NCBI RefSeq assembly: GCF_900110875.1
Contig: NZ_FOFM01000015.1
Coordinates: 1-64,000, forward strand
Length of the DNA: 64,000 nt
Reading direction: 5' to 3'
From: Pseudovibrio axinellae
GTDB lineage: Bacteria; Pseudomonadota; Alphaproteobacteria; Rhizobiales; Stappiaceae
Shown: positions 16,320-24,646 of the stretch, one piece after another
How the letters are laid out: each line of letters begins with the position of its first letter
Numbering within the stretch: position 1 is the first letter of the stretch
Program-made: the position numbers and the translations under genes
Notes under the pieces: model-generated
The model's input: only the letters and a program-made list of their open reading frames with translations
Told to the model about the DNA's origin: nothing
Database searches by the model: none

Positions 16320-17846
16320 ATTAAGGCTCCAGATGATAAGATCAACAAGCCTTTGTTCGCCATAACGGGCGGTTTCATTGTGCTGTTTTGCCTCGTCGCA
16401 CTGTTTGACCTTGAATTACTTTCGACCATCGTGGATCAAAGCTTTGATGTTGCAGCAACGTATTTCGGCCTGTTTTGGCAAGTGTTCTTGCTGCTGACTT
16501 TTCTGGTCAGTCTTTTACTTTGCCTTTTACCTGGAAGTCGGGCAGTCATGGGTGGAACCACCACCCCAGATTTTACGCTTTTTCAGTGGGTGGGCATGAC
16601 GATGTGCACGTTGCTGGCTGGGGGAGGCGTATTCTGGGCGGCAGGCGAGCCAATTGCCCATCTGCTTTCCCCCCCACCTATTTTTAACGTTGAGCCCGAC
16701 ACAGTAGAAGCACTGAATGCTGCGCTTGCCCAAAGTTTCCTGCATTGGGGGTTTCTGGCCTGGGCAATTTTGGGTTCCCTAAGCGCCATCATGCTGATGC
16801 ACTACCATTATGATAAGGGCTTACCGCTTGCACCGCGAACCCTCCTTTATCCGGTGCTGGGTGAGCGCGCCATTCATGGGACTATTGGCCTTCTCGCGGA
16901 CGCCCTTTGCGTTATTGCAGTGGTCGCAGGAACTGTTGGCCCCATTGGCTTTCTCGGCCTCCAGTTAAGTTATGGATTACACGACCTTTTTAATATACCT
17001 GACACGCTGACGACGCAGTCCGTACTGATCGTGGTGCTGGTTATCATCTATACCATTTCAGCTATTAGCGGGCTCACTAGAGGAATTCAGCTCCTTAGCC
17101 GCATGAACGTTATATTAATTACTTGCCTGTTGCTTTACATTCTCATTGCAGGCCCTGGCGCATTCATCTTAAAAAGCTTTTTCTCCGGCTATTGGTTTTA
17201 TTTGAAGAATTTTTTCGATATGGCACTTTATCGCGGCGAAGCAGGCATATTTGGCCCCCCAGGGTGGCTGGGGTGGTGGACCGTCTTTTTCTGGGCTTGG
17301 TTTTTGGGCTATGGGCCAATGATGGCCGTATTTATTGCACGTATCTCTCGTGGTCGATCCATACGCTCGATAATACTGCTCCTATCCGTCGTCGCTCCAG
17401 TGCTGACAAATGTCTGGTTCGCGATCATAGGGGGCGCTGGCCTTGCCTTTGAGCTCCAACAAGTTGGCTCCATTTCAGCCCCGTTTGAGGGCTTCAACTT
17501 GCCTGCGGCGCTGCTCGCAATCAGCAGCCAGTTACCCTTTGGTCTTGTAATTTCGATACTATTTCTAATCCTAACCACAGTTTTTGTTGCTACCACCGGT
17601 GACTCGATGACCTATGTCATCTCATCAACCATGAGCAGAGAGGGTGCTCCAGCCACGCCCATTCGCGTCTTTTGGGGAATAGCAATGGGCCTGATGGCTA
17701 TTATTCTGATCTCCGTTGGGACCGGCGGAATTTCCAAACTACAAAGTTTCATCGTGATCACTGCAGTCCCCGTCTCAATTCTCCTAGTGCCTTCCATCTG
17801 GGACGCACTCAGGATCACCCTTATGAAGGGCAGGACACAGTCATAG
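16320..17846 (+). CDS. BCCT-family (betaine/choline/carnitine) transporter, possibly with an ATT start
   Basis: About 508 residues if read from ATT 16320, 497 from TTG 16353. The family marks are the GGGVFWAAGEPIAHLLSPP segment, LSYGLHDLFNIPDTLT, and WWTVFFWAWFLGYGPMMAVFIARISRGRSIR, the Trp-rich substrate-binding TM8 region and adjoining loop of BCCT carriers. About 12 hydrophobic helices are visible. It is expected to import a quaternary ammonium compound by Na+ or H+ coupling. There is no ATG, GTG or TTG between the in-frame stop at 16299 and 16353. GGAGG (16307-16311) is placed ideally for ATT 16320, giving the N-terminus IKAPDDKINKPLFAITGG, which looks native. It is monocistronic; no osmolyte-degradation genes adjoin it. 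Confidence 0.85.
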   Translation: MKAPDDKINKPLFAITGGFIVLFCLVALFDLELLSTIVDQSFDVAATYFGLFWQVFLLLTFLVSLLLCLLPGSRAVMGGTTTPDFTLFQWVGMTMCTLLAGGGVFWAAGEPIAHLLSPPPIFNVEPDTVEALNAALAQSFLHWGFLAWAILGSLSAIMLMHYHYDKGLPLAPRTLLYPVLGERAIHGTIGLLADALCVIAVVAGTVGPIGFLGLQLSYGLHDLFNIPDTLTTQSVLIVVLVIIYTISAISGLTRGIQLLSRMNVILITCLLLYILIAGPGAFILKSFFSGYWFYLKNFFDMALYRGEAGIFGPPGWLGWWTVFFWAWFLGYGPMMAVFIARISRGRSIRSIILLLSVVAPVLTNVWFAIIGGAGLAFELQQVGSISAPFEGFNLPAALLAISSQLPFGLVISILFLILTTVFVATTGDSMTYVISSTMSREGAPATPIRVFWGIAMGLMAIILISVGTGGISKLQSFIVITAVPVSILLVPSIWDALRITLMKGRTQS

Positions 17847-17933
17847 GCCCGCCTACATTGTCTGTTCCGCCACCGGTTGTGTTTCAAACAGCGTAACGTG
17901 CCGCTTTTTCAGGACAGCGTTTTTCCTACAGCG

Positions 17934-18410
17934 TTAAAGGCCCGGAATCGACAAGTGTATTAATAGGCTGGCCCATTGCTTCATTATCAGAGTAAATGAT
18001 TGTTGATCTTTCAAAGCTCTCGCTCCCCCCTCGCTGAGGTTGCCAAAAAACCAATTAGATATAGCTAGCAGCGAAGGTACTAAGTAACCGAGCCAAAGGA
18101 TGATATGATCATCTCTTGTTAGGACGGCATGAATTGCGGAAATGCTGTAAGATAAAAAATCGTTATCGTAGGATTTAGGTCATTCGTAATGACGCTTTGT
18201 AAAAATGCTTTAATGCGGCTTCAAAATGATTTCGCAAAGGGCGCCATCCCCGAGGCTTATCCAGCTAAACGATTGCAATTGCCACAGCCTTGATGCCTAA
18301 TCATCCAAGATAGATTGCGCCAAGTATTTTAATTAGGAGACATGCCTTCGCTGACTGGGCCAGATTGATCGCGGTCCCAAGACAAGGCCGTTTGGATTTA
18401 AAAAGCAGTC
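17934..18410 (-). pseudogene. Decayed LysE/RhtB-family amino-acid exporter
   Basis: No intact frame exists, but minus-strand pieces align in order with LysE carriers. RPCLGTAINLAQSAKACLL then IKILGAIYLG-stop-LGIKAV lie around 18280-18400 (the stop replaces the usual Trp). FLQSVITNDLNPTITIFYL and TAFPQFMP follow around 18120-18220, matching the LysE NLLNPK/FFLAFLPQF motif. Then IILWLGYLVPSLLAIS and a C-terminal stretch end at TAA 17934. At least one nonsense codon and two frameshifts separate these blocks, and an internal part of the N-terminal domain is missing. It is a dead gene filling most of the gap between the BCCT transporter and the isochorismatase gene. Confidence 0.6.
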
Positions 18411-18626
18411 ACGATACTAGCTATGTTCGAAAAATCTCCTTTCTTTTCAGCGAACGGAACAGTCCTGGAGATGCCCCCCGTTGTGCTTGGTGAAACCACC
18501 AGAAGAGGCGCCATTAATGTAAATCTGAAGACAGTTCAAATTTCCATGGCGGTCTCTTCTAGCAAGCATCTGACTGTAAATGCAGTATTTAGAGATCTTA
18601 GATTTTACTGTTTTCGGAAAGCAGAG

Positions 18627-19304
18627 CTAGCTGAAAACAGTGTCCCGCCGAGGCCCGTGCTTTATACGTTCATCAGCTTTGTGAACCATCGTGTAGGCAT
18701 AATCGACCCCCATGCCATATGCTCCCGAATGTTCCCTGACAATGTCCATTACAGCTTCGTAGGTTTCCCGGTGGGCCCAATCCCTTTGCAACTCCAACAG
18801 AACCTGCTGCCATGTTACCGGGACAACACCTGCTTGGATCATTCGCTGCATGGAGTAATCGTGCGCCTCAGTTGAAGTGCCGCCTGAAGCATCTGCAACC
18901 ATGTAGATCTCATAGTGGCCTTCAGCCATAGCAGAGCAGGCAAACATGGTGTTGCAAACCTCAGTCCATAGACCTGACACAACCACTTTACGACGTCCGT
19001 TTTGCCTCAACGCCTCGCGTACTTTCTCGTCGTCCCACGAGTTCATCGAGGTCCGTTCGAGAATTTCATGCTGCGGCAACACGCCTAAGAGTTCTGGGTA
19101 TGTATACCCAGAAAATGAAAGAGTTTCCACGGTCGTAATAGTCGTTGGAATGTTAAACACCCGCGCCGCTTTGGCAAGGGCGACCACGTTATTTTTTAAG
19201 GTCTGTCGATCGACTGAAGTGACACCAAAGGCCATTTGAGGTTGGTGGTCAATAAAAATAAACTGACAGTTTTCTGGCGTCAATAAATCAAGTTTTGAAG
19301 TCAT
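18627..19304 (-). CDS. Isochorismatase-family hydrolase, YcaC-like
   Basis: 225 residues, cysteine-hydrolase fold. Catalytic residues are visible: Asp in FIFIDHQPQMAFG (about residue 19), Lys in GRRKVVVSGL, and Cys in GLWTEVCNTMFA, giving the Asp-Lys-Cys triad. The YcaC group is octameric with an unassigned substrate, and the C-terminal REHSGAYGMGVDYAY tail matches that group. AAAGGTGA precedes ATG 19304. It lies 92 bases downstream of pirin on the same strand, behind a hairpin, so the two may share a transcript, and both may be controlled by the divergent LysR protein. The only frame on the opposite strand here (18423-18875) is an artefact. Confidence 0.88.
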   Translation of the reverse strand: MTSKLDLLTPENCQFIFIDHQPQMAFGVTSVDRQTLKNNVVALAKAARVFNIPTTITTVETLSFSGYTYPELLGVLPQHEILERTSMNSWDDEKVREALRQNGRRKVVVSGLWTEVCNTMFACSAMAEGHYEIYMVADASGGTSTEAHDYSMQRMIQAGVVPVTWQQVLLELQRDWAHRETYEAVMDIVREHSGAYGMGVDYAYTMVHKADERIKHGPRRDTVFS

Positions 19305-19327
19305 AGCGTCACCTTTAGGTCGTTGAC

Positions 19328-19354
19328 AAACCCCACCCTTTTGAGGTGGGTTTT
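19328..19354. terminator. Intercistronic hairpin between pirin and isochorismatase
   Basis: CCCACC (19332-19337) pairs with GGTGGG (19345-19350), and the outer AAA/TTT pairs extend the stem past one mismatch. It is T-rich only on the plus side, so on the transcribed minus strand it is more likely a weak attenuator or mRNA-processing hairpin than a full stop. Confidence 0.5.
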
Positions 19355-19396
19355 CTCATTTTTGGTGTCATAAATGATGATTAGAATGATTGATCT

Positions 19397-20098
19397 TCAC
19401 TGCGGCACATCGAACAGCAGCACGTTCACTTGAGTTTCTGCCTCCAGGATGATTGAGCTTTCGTTTTCGATCGCAAAACCATCTCCATTTTTGGCACTCT
19501 CACCGTTGATACGAGCATGGCCGTCGGCGATTTGGACCCAGTACTTCCTGCCCGCTTGCGTTACAAACTCTGTCCGATGCGCTTCGTCAAATTTGCCGAC
19601 AAACACTTGTGCGTCCTGTTTAATGAAAAGTGAGTCACCGCGTCCGTCGTTCGACACAACTACGCCGAACCTGTTCGTGGTTAGCGCAGGATCAAACCGC
19701 TTTTGCTGATAGCCGGGTGCTGTGTCGTGTTGATTTGGCTCGATCCAGATTTGTAGGAAATGAACCTGCTTGTCATCGAGCCCATTATATTCGCTATGAG
19801 TTACGCCACTTCCTGCGCTCATTACCTGAACTTCACCAGGGGTGATCGTGGAGGCATTTCCCATGCTATCCTTGTGGGCCAAAGCCCCCTCGATTACATA
19901 GGAAATAATTTCCATATTCTTATGTGGGTGTTTGCCGAAGCCAGCTCCTGGAATGACTCTGTCATCGTTAATAACCCTTAAAACCCCAAAGCCCATGTGA
20001 TCTGGGTCATAGTATTGGCCAAATGAAAACGTGTGCATGCTCTTCAGCCAGCCAGCGTCTGTTGGGCCTCTGTCATCCCTATATCGTTTCGTCTGCAT
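19397..20098 (-). CDS. Pirin family protein (YhhW-like bicupin)
   Basis: 233 residues, the normal pirin length. The N-terminal cupin carries the metal-binding signature GFGKHPHKNMEIISYVIEG (His-x-His and Glu ligands) and MSAGSGVTHSEYN with the fourth His. The C-terminal cupin is divergent. YhhW-type pirins are metal-dependent and can act as quercetin dioxygenases, but the physiological role here is unknown. A ribosome-binding site (AGGTGGAA) precedes ATG 20098. It is transcribed divergently from the LysR gene 106 bases away, a standard regulator-target layout that suggests induction under electrophile or stress conditions. Confidence 0.9.
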   Translation of the reverse strand: MQTKRYRDDRGPTDAGWLKSMHTFSFGQYYDPDHMGFGVLRVINDDRVIPGAGFGKHPHKNMEIISYVIEGALAHKDSMGNASTITPGEVQVMSAGSGVTHSEYNGLDDKQVHFLQIWIEPNQHDTAPGYQQKRFDPALTTNRFGVVVSNDGRGDSLFIKQDAQVFVGKFDEAHRTEFVTQAGRKYWVQIADGHARINGESAKNGDGFAIENESSIILEAETQVNVLLFDVPQ

Positions 20099-20147
20099 GT
20101 TACTTGTTCCACCTGTTGTTCAGAGCTATGACAGGAAGATAGGGCAG

Positions 20148-20198
20148 TTGAATCAATATGATAATTGAAGACAATTCGCATTCAATATTCTATATAAT
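20148..20198. promoter_or_regulatory. Divergent pirin/LysR control region with nested dyads
   Basis: TTGAAT (20148-20153) and ATTCAA (20180-20185) form an outer inverted repeat. AATTG-AAGA-CAATT (20163-20176) is an inner one, compatible with a LysR T-N11-A type site. TATAAT (20193-20198) is a perfect -10 box only 6 bases before ATG 20205. Confidence 0.5.
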
Positions 20199-20204
20199 AG
20201 CGGA

Positions 20205-21095
20205 ATGGATAAACTTGCGAATATGAAAACTTTTATACTGGTGGCACAAAGTGGAAGCTTTGCAGATACTGCCAAGAAATTGAATGTCGCGACATCTGTT
20301 GTAAGTAAACGCATCAAAGACCTTGAGGCCTATTTGGGGGTCTCGCTGCTTCAAAGAACAACACGTAAAGTTCGCCTGAGTGATGCTGGATATGGATACC
20401 TCAAGGACGTGTCTCAGGTTCTGGAGAACCTTGATGAAGCCGAAGCTGCGATCCGGTATAGCAACCAGACTCCGACGGGGGAAATCAAACTTGCTGCTCC
20501 TTTGAGCTTTGGAACGAAATATCTGGGTCCGGTGATCGCCCGGTACCTTCAAAAGCATCAGCAGGTGGAGGTAAGCACTTATCTTTCTGACCGAAAAGTC
20601 GATTTGGTAGAAGAAGGTTATGACTTAGCCATACGGATCGGACACCTCTCCGACTCGGCCTTGATTGCCAAGAAAATATTGACTTGTAGAAGGGTGGTCT
20701 GCGCTAGCCCTGCTTATCTTTCCAAGTATGGACGGCCACTCACGCCCTCAGACTTATCTCAGCATAATTGCATGAAATATGACGAAAGAACAGAGGGAAA
20801 AACGTGGCGATTTCAAGTGGATGGCACGAAATTCATGCAACCAGCCCCAGGGCGCTTTTCTTCCGATAATGGTGACCTCTTGTGTGAAGCTGCTGTTGCA
20901 GGCTGCGGAATAACATATCTGCCCACATTCATAGTGGGAAAGGAGATTGAAGCGGGGAGACTAGAGGTTGTTTTGGATGAGTTTGAGGAACAAGATTTTA
21001 GCATCTACATTATCTACCAGGATAAAAGACACCTTTCCTTTAAGGTGCGAAGCCTCATAGATACGATCACAGATGCTTTTAGAGATGGGCTATAA
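20205..21095 (+). CDS. LysR-family transcriptional regulator
   Basis: 296 residues. The N-terminal winged helix-turn-helix (about residues 1-60) reads MKTFILVAQSGSFADTAKKLNVATSVVSKRIKDLEAYLGVSLLQRTTRKVRLSDAG, the classic LysR DNA-binding domain. The C-terminal ~200 residues are the periplasmic-binding-protein-like effector domain (GEIKLAAPLSFGTKYLGPVIARYL, VDLVEEGYDLAIRIGHL), closest to the CrgA/PecT-like subgroup that controls oxidative or quinone-type genes. It probably controls the divergent pirin-isochorismatase pair and possibly the monooxygenase-LtrA pair behind it. The perfect -10 box abutting the ATG implies a leaderless or nearly leaderless mRNA; ATG 20223 is a possible alternative start. 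Confidence 0.92.
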   Translation: MDKLANMKTFILVAQSGSFADTAKKLNVATSVVSKRIKDLEAYLGVSLLQRTTRKVRLSDAGYGYLKDVSQVLENLDEAEAAIRYSNQTPTGEIKLAAPLSFGTKYLGPVIARYLQKHQQVEVSTYLSDRKVDLVEEGYDLAIRIGHLSDSALIAKKILTCRRVVCASPAYLSKYGRPLTPSDLSQHNCMKYDERTEGKTWRFQVDGTKFMQPAPGRFSSDNGDLLCEAAVAGCGITYLPTFIVGKEIEAGRLEVVLDEFEEQDFSIYIIYQDKRHLSFKVRSLIDTITDAFRDGL

Positions 21096-21233
21096 AACCA
21101 CTCGTCTCGCTCCGCCAAATCCTATTGATTTATGGAAGGCACTCTTGCTTGGCTGCGTCTAGCACAAATCGATATGTTGCGCTCCGCTCTAGAATCTATC
21201 ATGAATTCACATAGGTTAGAGTTTGGAGGCAAA

Positions 21234-21533
21234 ATGTATATTATTAGTGGCAGCTTTAAAGCAAAAGATGAGTGTCGGGCGGACCTGATATCCATGGCAA
21301 AAAAACTCATCACACCTTCTCAAGCTGAAGAAGGGTGTATTTCCTACAATGTTTATGAGTCCCCTCTTAATCCTGGAGAGTTTCTTTTCTTTGAAAGATG
21401 GAAAACCCGAGAGGCAATTACCAATCACTTTGAGCAGCCCTACTTTAAGGATTTTAGCCAGAAGTTTCCTGCAATGATTGTTGGGTCTGCGCAAATCGAA
21501 ATTCATGAAGTAAAAGGAACAGAGCAGGTTTGA
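21234..21533 (+). CDS. Antibiotic biosynthesis monooxygenase (ABM/YgiN-like)
   Basis: 99 residues from ATG 21234, set by TTTGGAGG directly upstream; a longer frame to 21132 is spurious. It is the ferredoxin-like dimeric ABM fold: MYIISGSFKAKDECRADLISMAKKL, EEGCISYNVYES, EFLFFERWKTREAITNHFEQPYFKDF. Proteins of this type oxidise quinols without cofactor or act in reactive-species defence (YgiN, quinol monooxygenase). It overlaps the region before ltrA (stop at 21531-21533, next ATG at 21536), so the two are translationally coupled. Position after LysR and pirin suggests a common quinone/electrophile response. Confidence 0.88.
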   Translation: MYIISGSFKAKDECRADLISMAKKLITPSQAEEGCISYNVYESPLNPGEFLFFERWKTREAITNHFEQPYFKDFSQKFPAMIVGSAQIEIHEVKGTEQV

Positions 21534-21535
21534 GC

Positions 21536-22690
21536 ATGTTTTCGTCGTTGATGCAGAGCCCCAGGTTGCGGGCACATACTGAAGACCGACATGCAACATG
21601 GCTCGAGTTATTTTTCGACCTTGTTCTTGTCGCGGCAATTGCACAAGTTGCTCATCTGCTGGTAAAGGCAAATACTCTTAGCGAGGGTGCGGTTTACGCT
21701 GGTTTGTTCCTTCTTGTGTTCTGGGTTTGGTGTGGTCATACCATCTATTCCACCCGTTTTGATTTTGGGGATCCGGTCTTCAAGGTTCTGACCTTCTTCA
21801 ATATGTTTACGCTCATAATAATGGCCGTAGAAGTTCACAATGTTGCCCATGGACATGCCTTTACCTTCGCGCTCGCATATCTTAGCTCAAGACTATTGCT
21901 TCTTTGTCTGTTAGGGCGAGCGTTCTACCACGTTCCTCAGGTTCGCAAAGGTCTAAAAGTTTATATCGTCGGCTTCGGTATAGGCACGCTAATCTGGGCA
22001 AGCTCCCTGTTCTTCCATGCGCCCCATATCTATTGGATATGGGCAATTGCAATAGGGTTTGAATTGCTGGTCCCTTGGTATATCTGGCGTAAGGGTGACG
22101 CCGATATGCAAGTGAGTTCAGAGCATATACCAGAACGGTTCGGCTTGTTTACAATCATTGTTCTTGGGGAAAATATTTTCGCCGTGGTGAACGGGCTTAA
22201 AGACCTCTCCTGGAATTCCGCTAGTGTTACTGTTGCTGTGCTTTCGTTTGTGTTAGCTGTTGCGATATGGTGGAGTTACTTTCAGCGTATAGAGCAGGCC
22301 TCTGAAAATTTACGACTAGGATCAGGGCAGCCCTACATTTACAGCCACTTCCCAATTCTTTTAGGCATTGTAGCTGTTGGAATTGGCGCACTGCGGCTCA
22401 TCATAGAAAGCAACGATGATAGTATTTCGCTTGCTACCCTTGTGATTTTGCTCGGCGGTTATGCCTCGTGGTGGTTAGGCATTACCCTTCTCTCCCTCAT
22501 CACACGGCCCCAAAGCGCACGGGGCGGGCAACTGATCATTGGCAATCTTTTCAAGCTGATCATACTCGCGTTAATAGGCCTGTATGGAAGGGATCAGAGT
22601 GCAATAGAGGTTATCGGAGCGATCTGCACCCTCGCTCTAATCTCATTTGTCTGGCAGACGCGCGAAATATGGAACTACAAAAAGCTCTGA
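21536..22690 (+). CDS. ltrA: Low-temperature-requirement A (LtrA)-family membrane protein
   Basis: 384 residues from ATG 21536; the TTG at 21530 overlaps the upstream stop and is less likely. About 10-12 hydrophobic helices. The LtrA hallmarks are ATWLELFFDLVLVAAIAQVAHLL at the N-terminus, FWVWCGHTIYSTRFD, and HIPERFGLFTIIVLGENIFAVVNGL with the conserved Glu. The name comes from Listeria cold growth, but the molecular function is unknown. It is coupled to the monooxygenase gene and followed by a hairpin terminator. Confidence 0.88.
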   Translation: MFSSLMQSPRLRAHTEDRHATWLELFFDLVLVAAIAQVAHLLVKANTLSEGAVYAGLFLLVFWVWCGHTIYSTRFDFGDPVFKVLTFFNMFTLIIMAVEVHNVAHGHAFTFALAYLSSRLLLLCLLGRAFYHVPQVRKGLKVYIVGFGIGTLIWASSLFFHAPHIYWIWAIAIGFELLVPWYIWRKGDADMQVSSEHIPERFGLFTIIVLGENIFAVVNGLKDLSWNSASVTVAVLSFVLAVAIWWSYFQRIEQASENLRLGSGQPYIYSHFPILLGIVAVGIGALRLIIESNDDSISLATLVILLGGYASWWLGITLLSLITRPQSARGGQLIIGNLFKLIILALIGLYGRDQSAIEVIGAICTLALISFVWQTREIWNYKKL

Positions 22691-22693
22691 GGA

Positions 22694-22723
22694 AATAGGG
22701 GAGCATCTTTACGCTCCCCTATT
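22694..22723. terminator. Hairpin terminator after ltrA
   Basis: AATAGGGGAGC (22694-22704) pairs perfectly with GCTCCCCTATT (22713-22723) around an 8-base loop. There is no long T run on either side; the AT end of the stem may give bidirectional function between ltrA and the convergent T6SS-linked gene. Confidence 0.65.
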
Positions 22724-22839
22724 ATCCCTAACCCACACAAAGTAACAAGAGTTCTACCATATAGCGCAAGCGTTTAGGCTTTTCATGAGCAGCCTATGGC
22801 GTAATAAGTTTGATGAATGATGCAACTAGAAGCACAGCG

Positions 22840-23739
22840 TCAGATGATGGGTGGACGGATTACTTTACCCTTATCATTAATCACTTGAACTGAAGCCCAT
22901 TGTTCAACGGAGAAGAGGTCTTTCCACTTGTCTTCAACACGAGCCCGACTAACATCGGCATTGTTGAAATTGGCATTTGTCAGATCTGCATCGTCAAACA
23001 CACTGTCGCTTAGTATACAATAACTTAGATCCGGGTTTGTTTTCTGAGTCTTTGACGTCGAAAGAAGGGTGTGTGTTAATCCTCTAAAGTATCCACCAGA
23101 TAAGTCCAGCTGGATATAACTGGTTTTCTTTCCAAAGCGTTGTTTAAGCTCGGAGACCTTATGGAGCGACGTCATAAGTTCTCCACGTGAACGGGCATGT
23201 TCCTTACCAGCCATGAGGTTTCTGCGCTGCTCTGAGCTTGTGCTGCGGATATGTGCTGCCAGCAATTGCAAGACATCTCCGTGGTGGTCTTTCGTGTTTG
23301 ATTTCGCAATTTCTGAAAGAATGACAATTCCTGCTTCGCGGAGCGCAGCGTTACTTGATTCCAACAGCTCTGCTGCTTTTGTAAACTGGCCTAACACATA
23401 ATTCCGACGTGTCTCTTTCACAGCAGAAAAGGCAGATGTGGCTATGTAGGCTAACAACAAAAAGGCAGGCACCGCCACAAGGACCATGAAGAGTGAGCCC
23501 AGCCCAGCAGCCACATTGTAGAAGACTGCGGTTTGTTCAATAGGTGTGTAGGGTATACCTTTTGGTACCGGTAACCCATTACGGAACATTTCAATTTTTC
23601 CGGCAGCTAATACTACTAGGTTTCGCACCATCGAGTATTCGTCTGGAATGAGATTCAAGTAATCACAGATAAGATAGACTGGGATTGCCAGGAAGCCCAA
23701 GGTGATGAATGTGACTGCAATACGAAAACTATACTTCAT
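22840..23739 (-). CDS. Membrane-anchored pentapeptide-repeat protein at the end of the T6SS operon
   Basis: 299 residues. There are two transmembrane helices (about residues 8-30 and 77-105), then a helical cytoplasmic region (~110-190), then a short right-handed beta-helix: LDLSGGYFRG, LSYCILSDSVFDDADLTNANFNNADVSRA, five to six pentapeptide units with A(D/N)LxN character. I do not recognise a named family. It lies 31 bases after tagO on the same strand, so it is probably the last gene of the T6SS unit. A role as accessory regulator, immunity protein or membrane anchor is inference from position only. No clear ribosome-binding site precedes ATG 23739. Confidence 0.65.
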   Translation of the reverse strand: MKYSFRIAVTFITLGFLAIPVYLICDYLNLIPDEYSMVRNLVVLAAGKIEMFRNGLPVPKGIPYTPIEQTAVFYNVAAGLGSLFMVLVAVPAFLLLAYIATSAFSAVKETRRNYVLGQFTKAAELLESSNAALREAGIVILSEIAKSNTKDHHGDVLQLLAAHIRSTSSEQRRNLMAGKEHARSRGELMTSLHKVSELKQRFGKKTSYIQLDLSGGYFRGLTHTLLSTSKTQKTNPDLSYCILSDSVFDDADLTNANFNNADVSRARVEDKWKDLFSVEQWASVQVINDKGKVIRPPII

Positions 23740-23770
23740 GAGAATAATGCCGTGATCCTAATTGTTTCGT

Positions 23771-24646
23771 CTACCAATGACAGGCACGCCGAATGGGCTT
23801 CAGTAAGTCTTTAAGGTTAGCTGTTTCAAAAAGGTAAGCACGAGATTGCCCCCCAATATCTACTTCAAACTGAACACGCTCAACTTGGGACCAACGATTA
23901 ATATGCGCAATGCTGGTCAACCCTCGCGGACTTATAAGAACCCGCTTACTTTCCGCAGCCTGCCACATATCATCCTGAATTTGCTGGTCTTTCAACAAAA
24001 CCCGTAAGGGCACTCGTCGCGCAGGGAGCGGGCCATTCAAGATAAGTGCTGCTGTTGTAATATCGGCAACACAAGAAAGAAGCAGGATTGCAGGCTTTTC
24101 GCCCGCGGCTGTATCAGCTGAACGAAACTCTTTCATGCTCAAGTAGACATTTGTGGCACCTGGTTCGATTACTGGTTCAGGCCTGTTCTCTTGGAAAGTA
24201 GCTTCTACTTTTTCTGGAATTACGGTCGATGAAACTCGTTTTGATTTCTTTTTTGATCGCTCATCTTGAATATCTTCCCACCTGAATCTGGCGGGGTGAC
24301 CAAGGCTTCCAAATCGGAACTGCCAATTGCGATCATTGGTTTCACGACCCTTCTCCATCAACCTGGCTTGATGCTCCAACGGACCATCTTCTGCATCAAC
24401 ATTCTTGACAAACGCAGGTAACGGCTCCTCTGCCGTGAGTACCTCAAGGGGTGTTTCAAATAGCCGATCAAAGCACGCAAGCCGATCAACGCGGCCAACC
24501 GTCTGGGTGCATTGGTGCAGTGTTTGCGTGGAGATAGTCAGCAAGTCAATATTCGTGGCAGCTGCAAAAGAACTGCTTAAAGTTGCGCACACTGCACTCG
24601 TTACAAGAAGGGAGCGAACACAATACCCTACTCTGTTATGTGTCAT
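23771..24646 (-). CDS. tagO: T6SS-associated periplasmic protein TagO/VasI
   Basis: 291 residues from ATG 24646, overlapping the end of the vasH gene by 11 bases (translational coupling). A Sec signal (SLLVTSAVCATLSSSFAAA) is followed by QCTQTVGRVDRLACFDRLF, the C-x(n)-R-LACYD-like motif of the VasI/TagO family. The C-terminal domain includes VYLSMKEFRSA, LLLSCVADITTAALILNG, VPLRVLLK and WQAAESKRVLISP. In other bacteria TagO-type proteins support T6SS assembly at the envelope, for example by recruiting peptidoglycan-remodelling enzymes. No such enzyme is encoded next to it here. Confidence 0.82.
   Translation of the reverse strand: MTHNRVGYCVRSLLVTSAVCATLSSSFAAATNIDLLTISTQTLHQCTQTVGRVDRLACFDRLFETPLEVLTAEEPLPAFVKNVDAEDGPLEHQARLMEKGRETNDRNWQFRFGSLGHPARFRWEDIQDERSKKKSKRVSSTVIPEKVEATFQENRPEPVIEPGATNVYLSMKEFRSADTAAGEKPAILLLSCVADITTAALILNGPLPARRVPLRVLLKDQQIQDDMWQAAESKRVLISPRGLTSIAHINRWSQVERVQFEVDIGGQSRAYLFETANLKDLLKPIRRACHW

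Noticed and set aside
18423-18875. 150-codon plus-strand ORF overlapping the isochorismatase gene
   Set aside because: It is largely antisense to a well-supported gene, has no ribosome-binding site and its peptide has no family pattern.
19328-19354. True transcription terminator separating pirin from isochorismatase
   Set aside because: The T run lies on the plus side only, while both genes are on the minus strand; kept as a hairpin of uncertain role.
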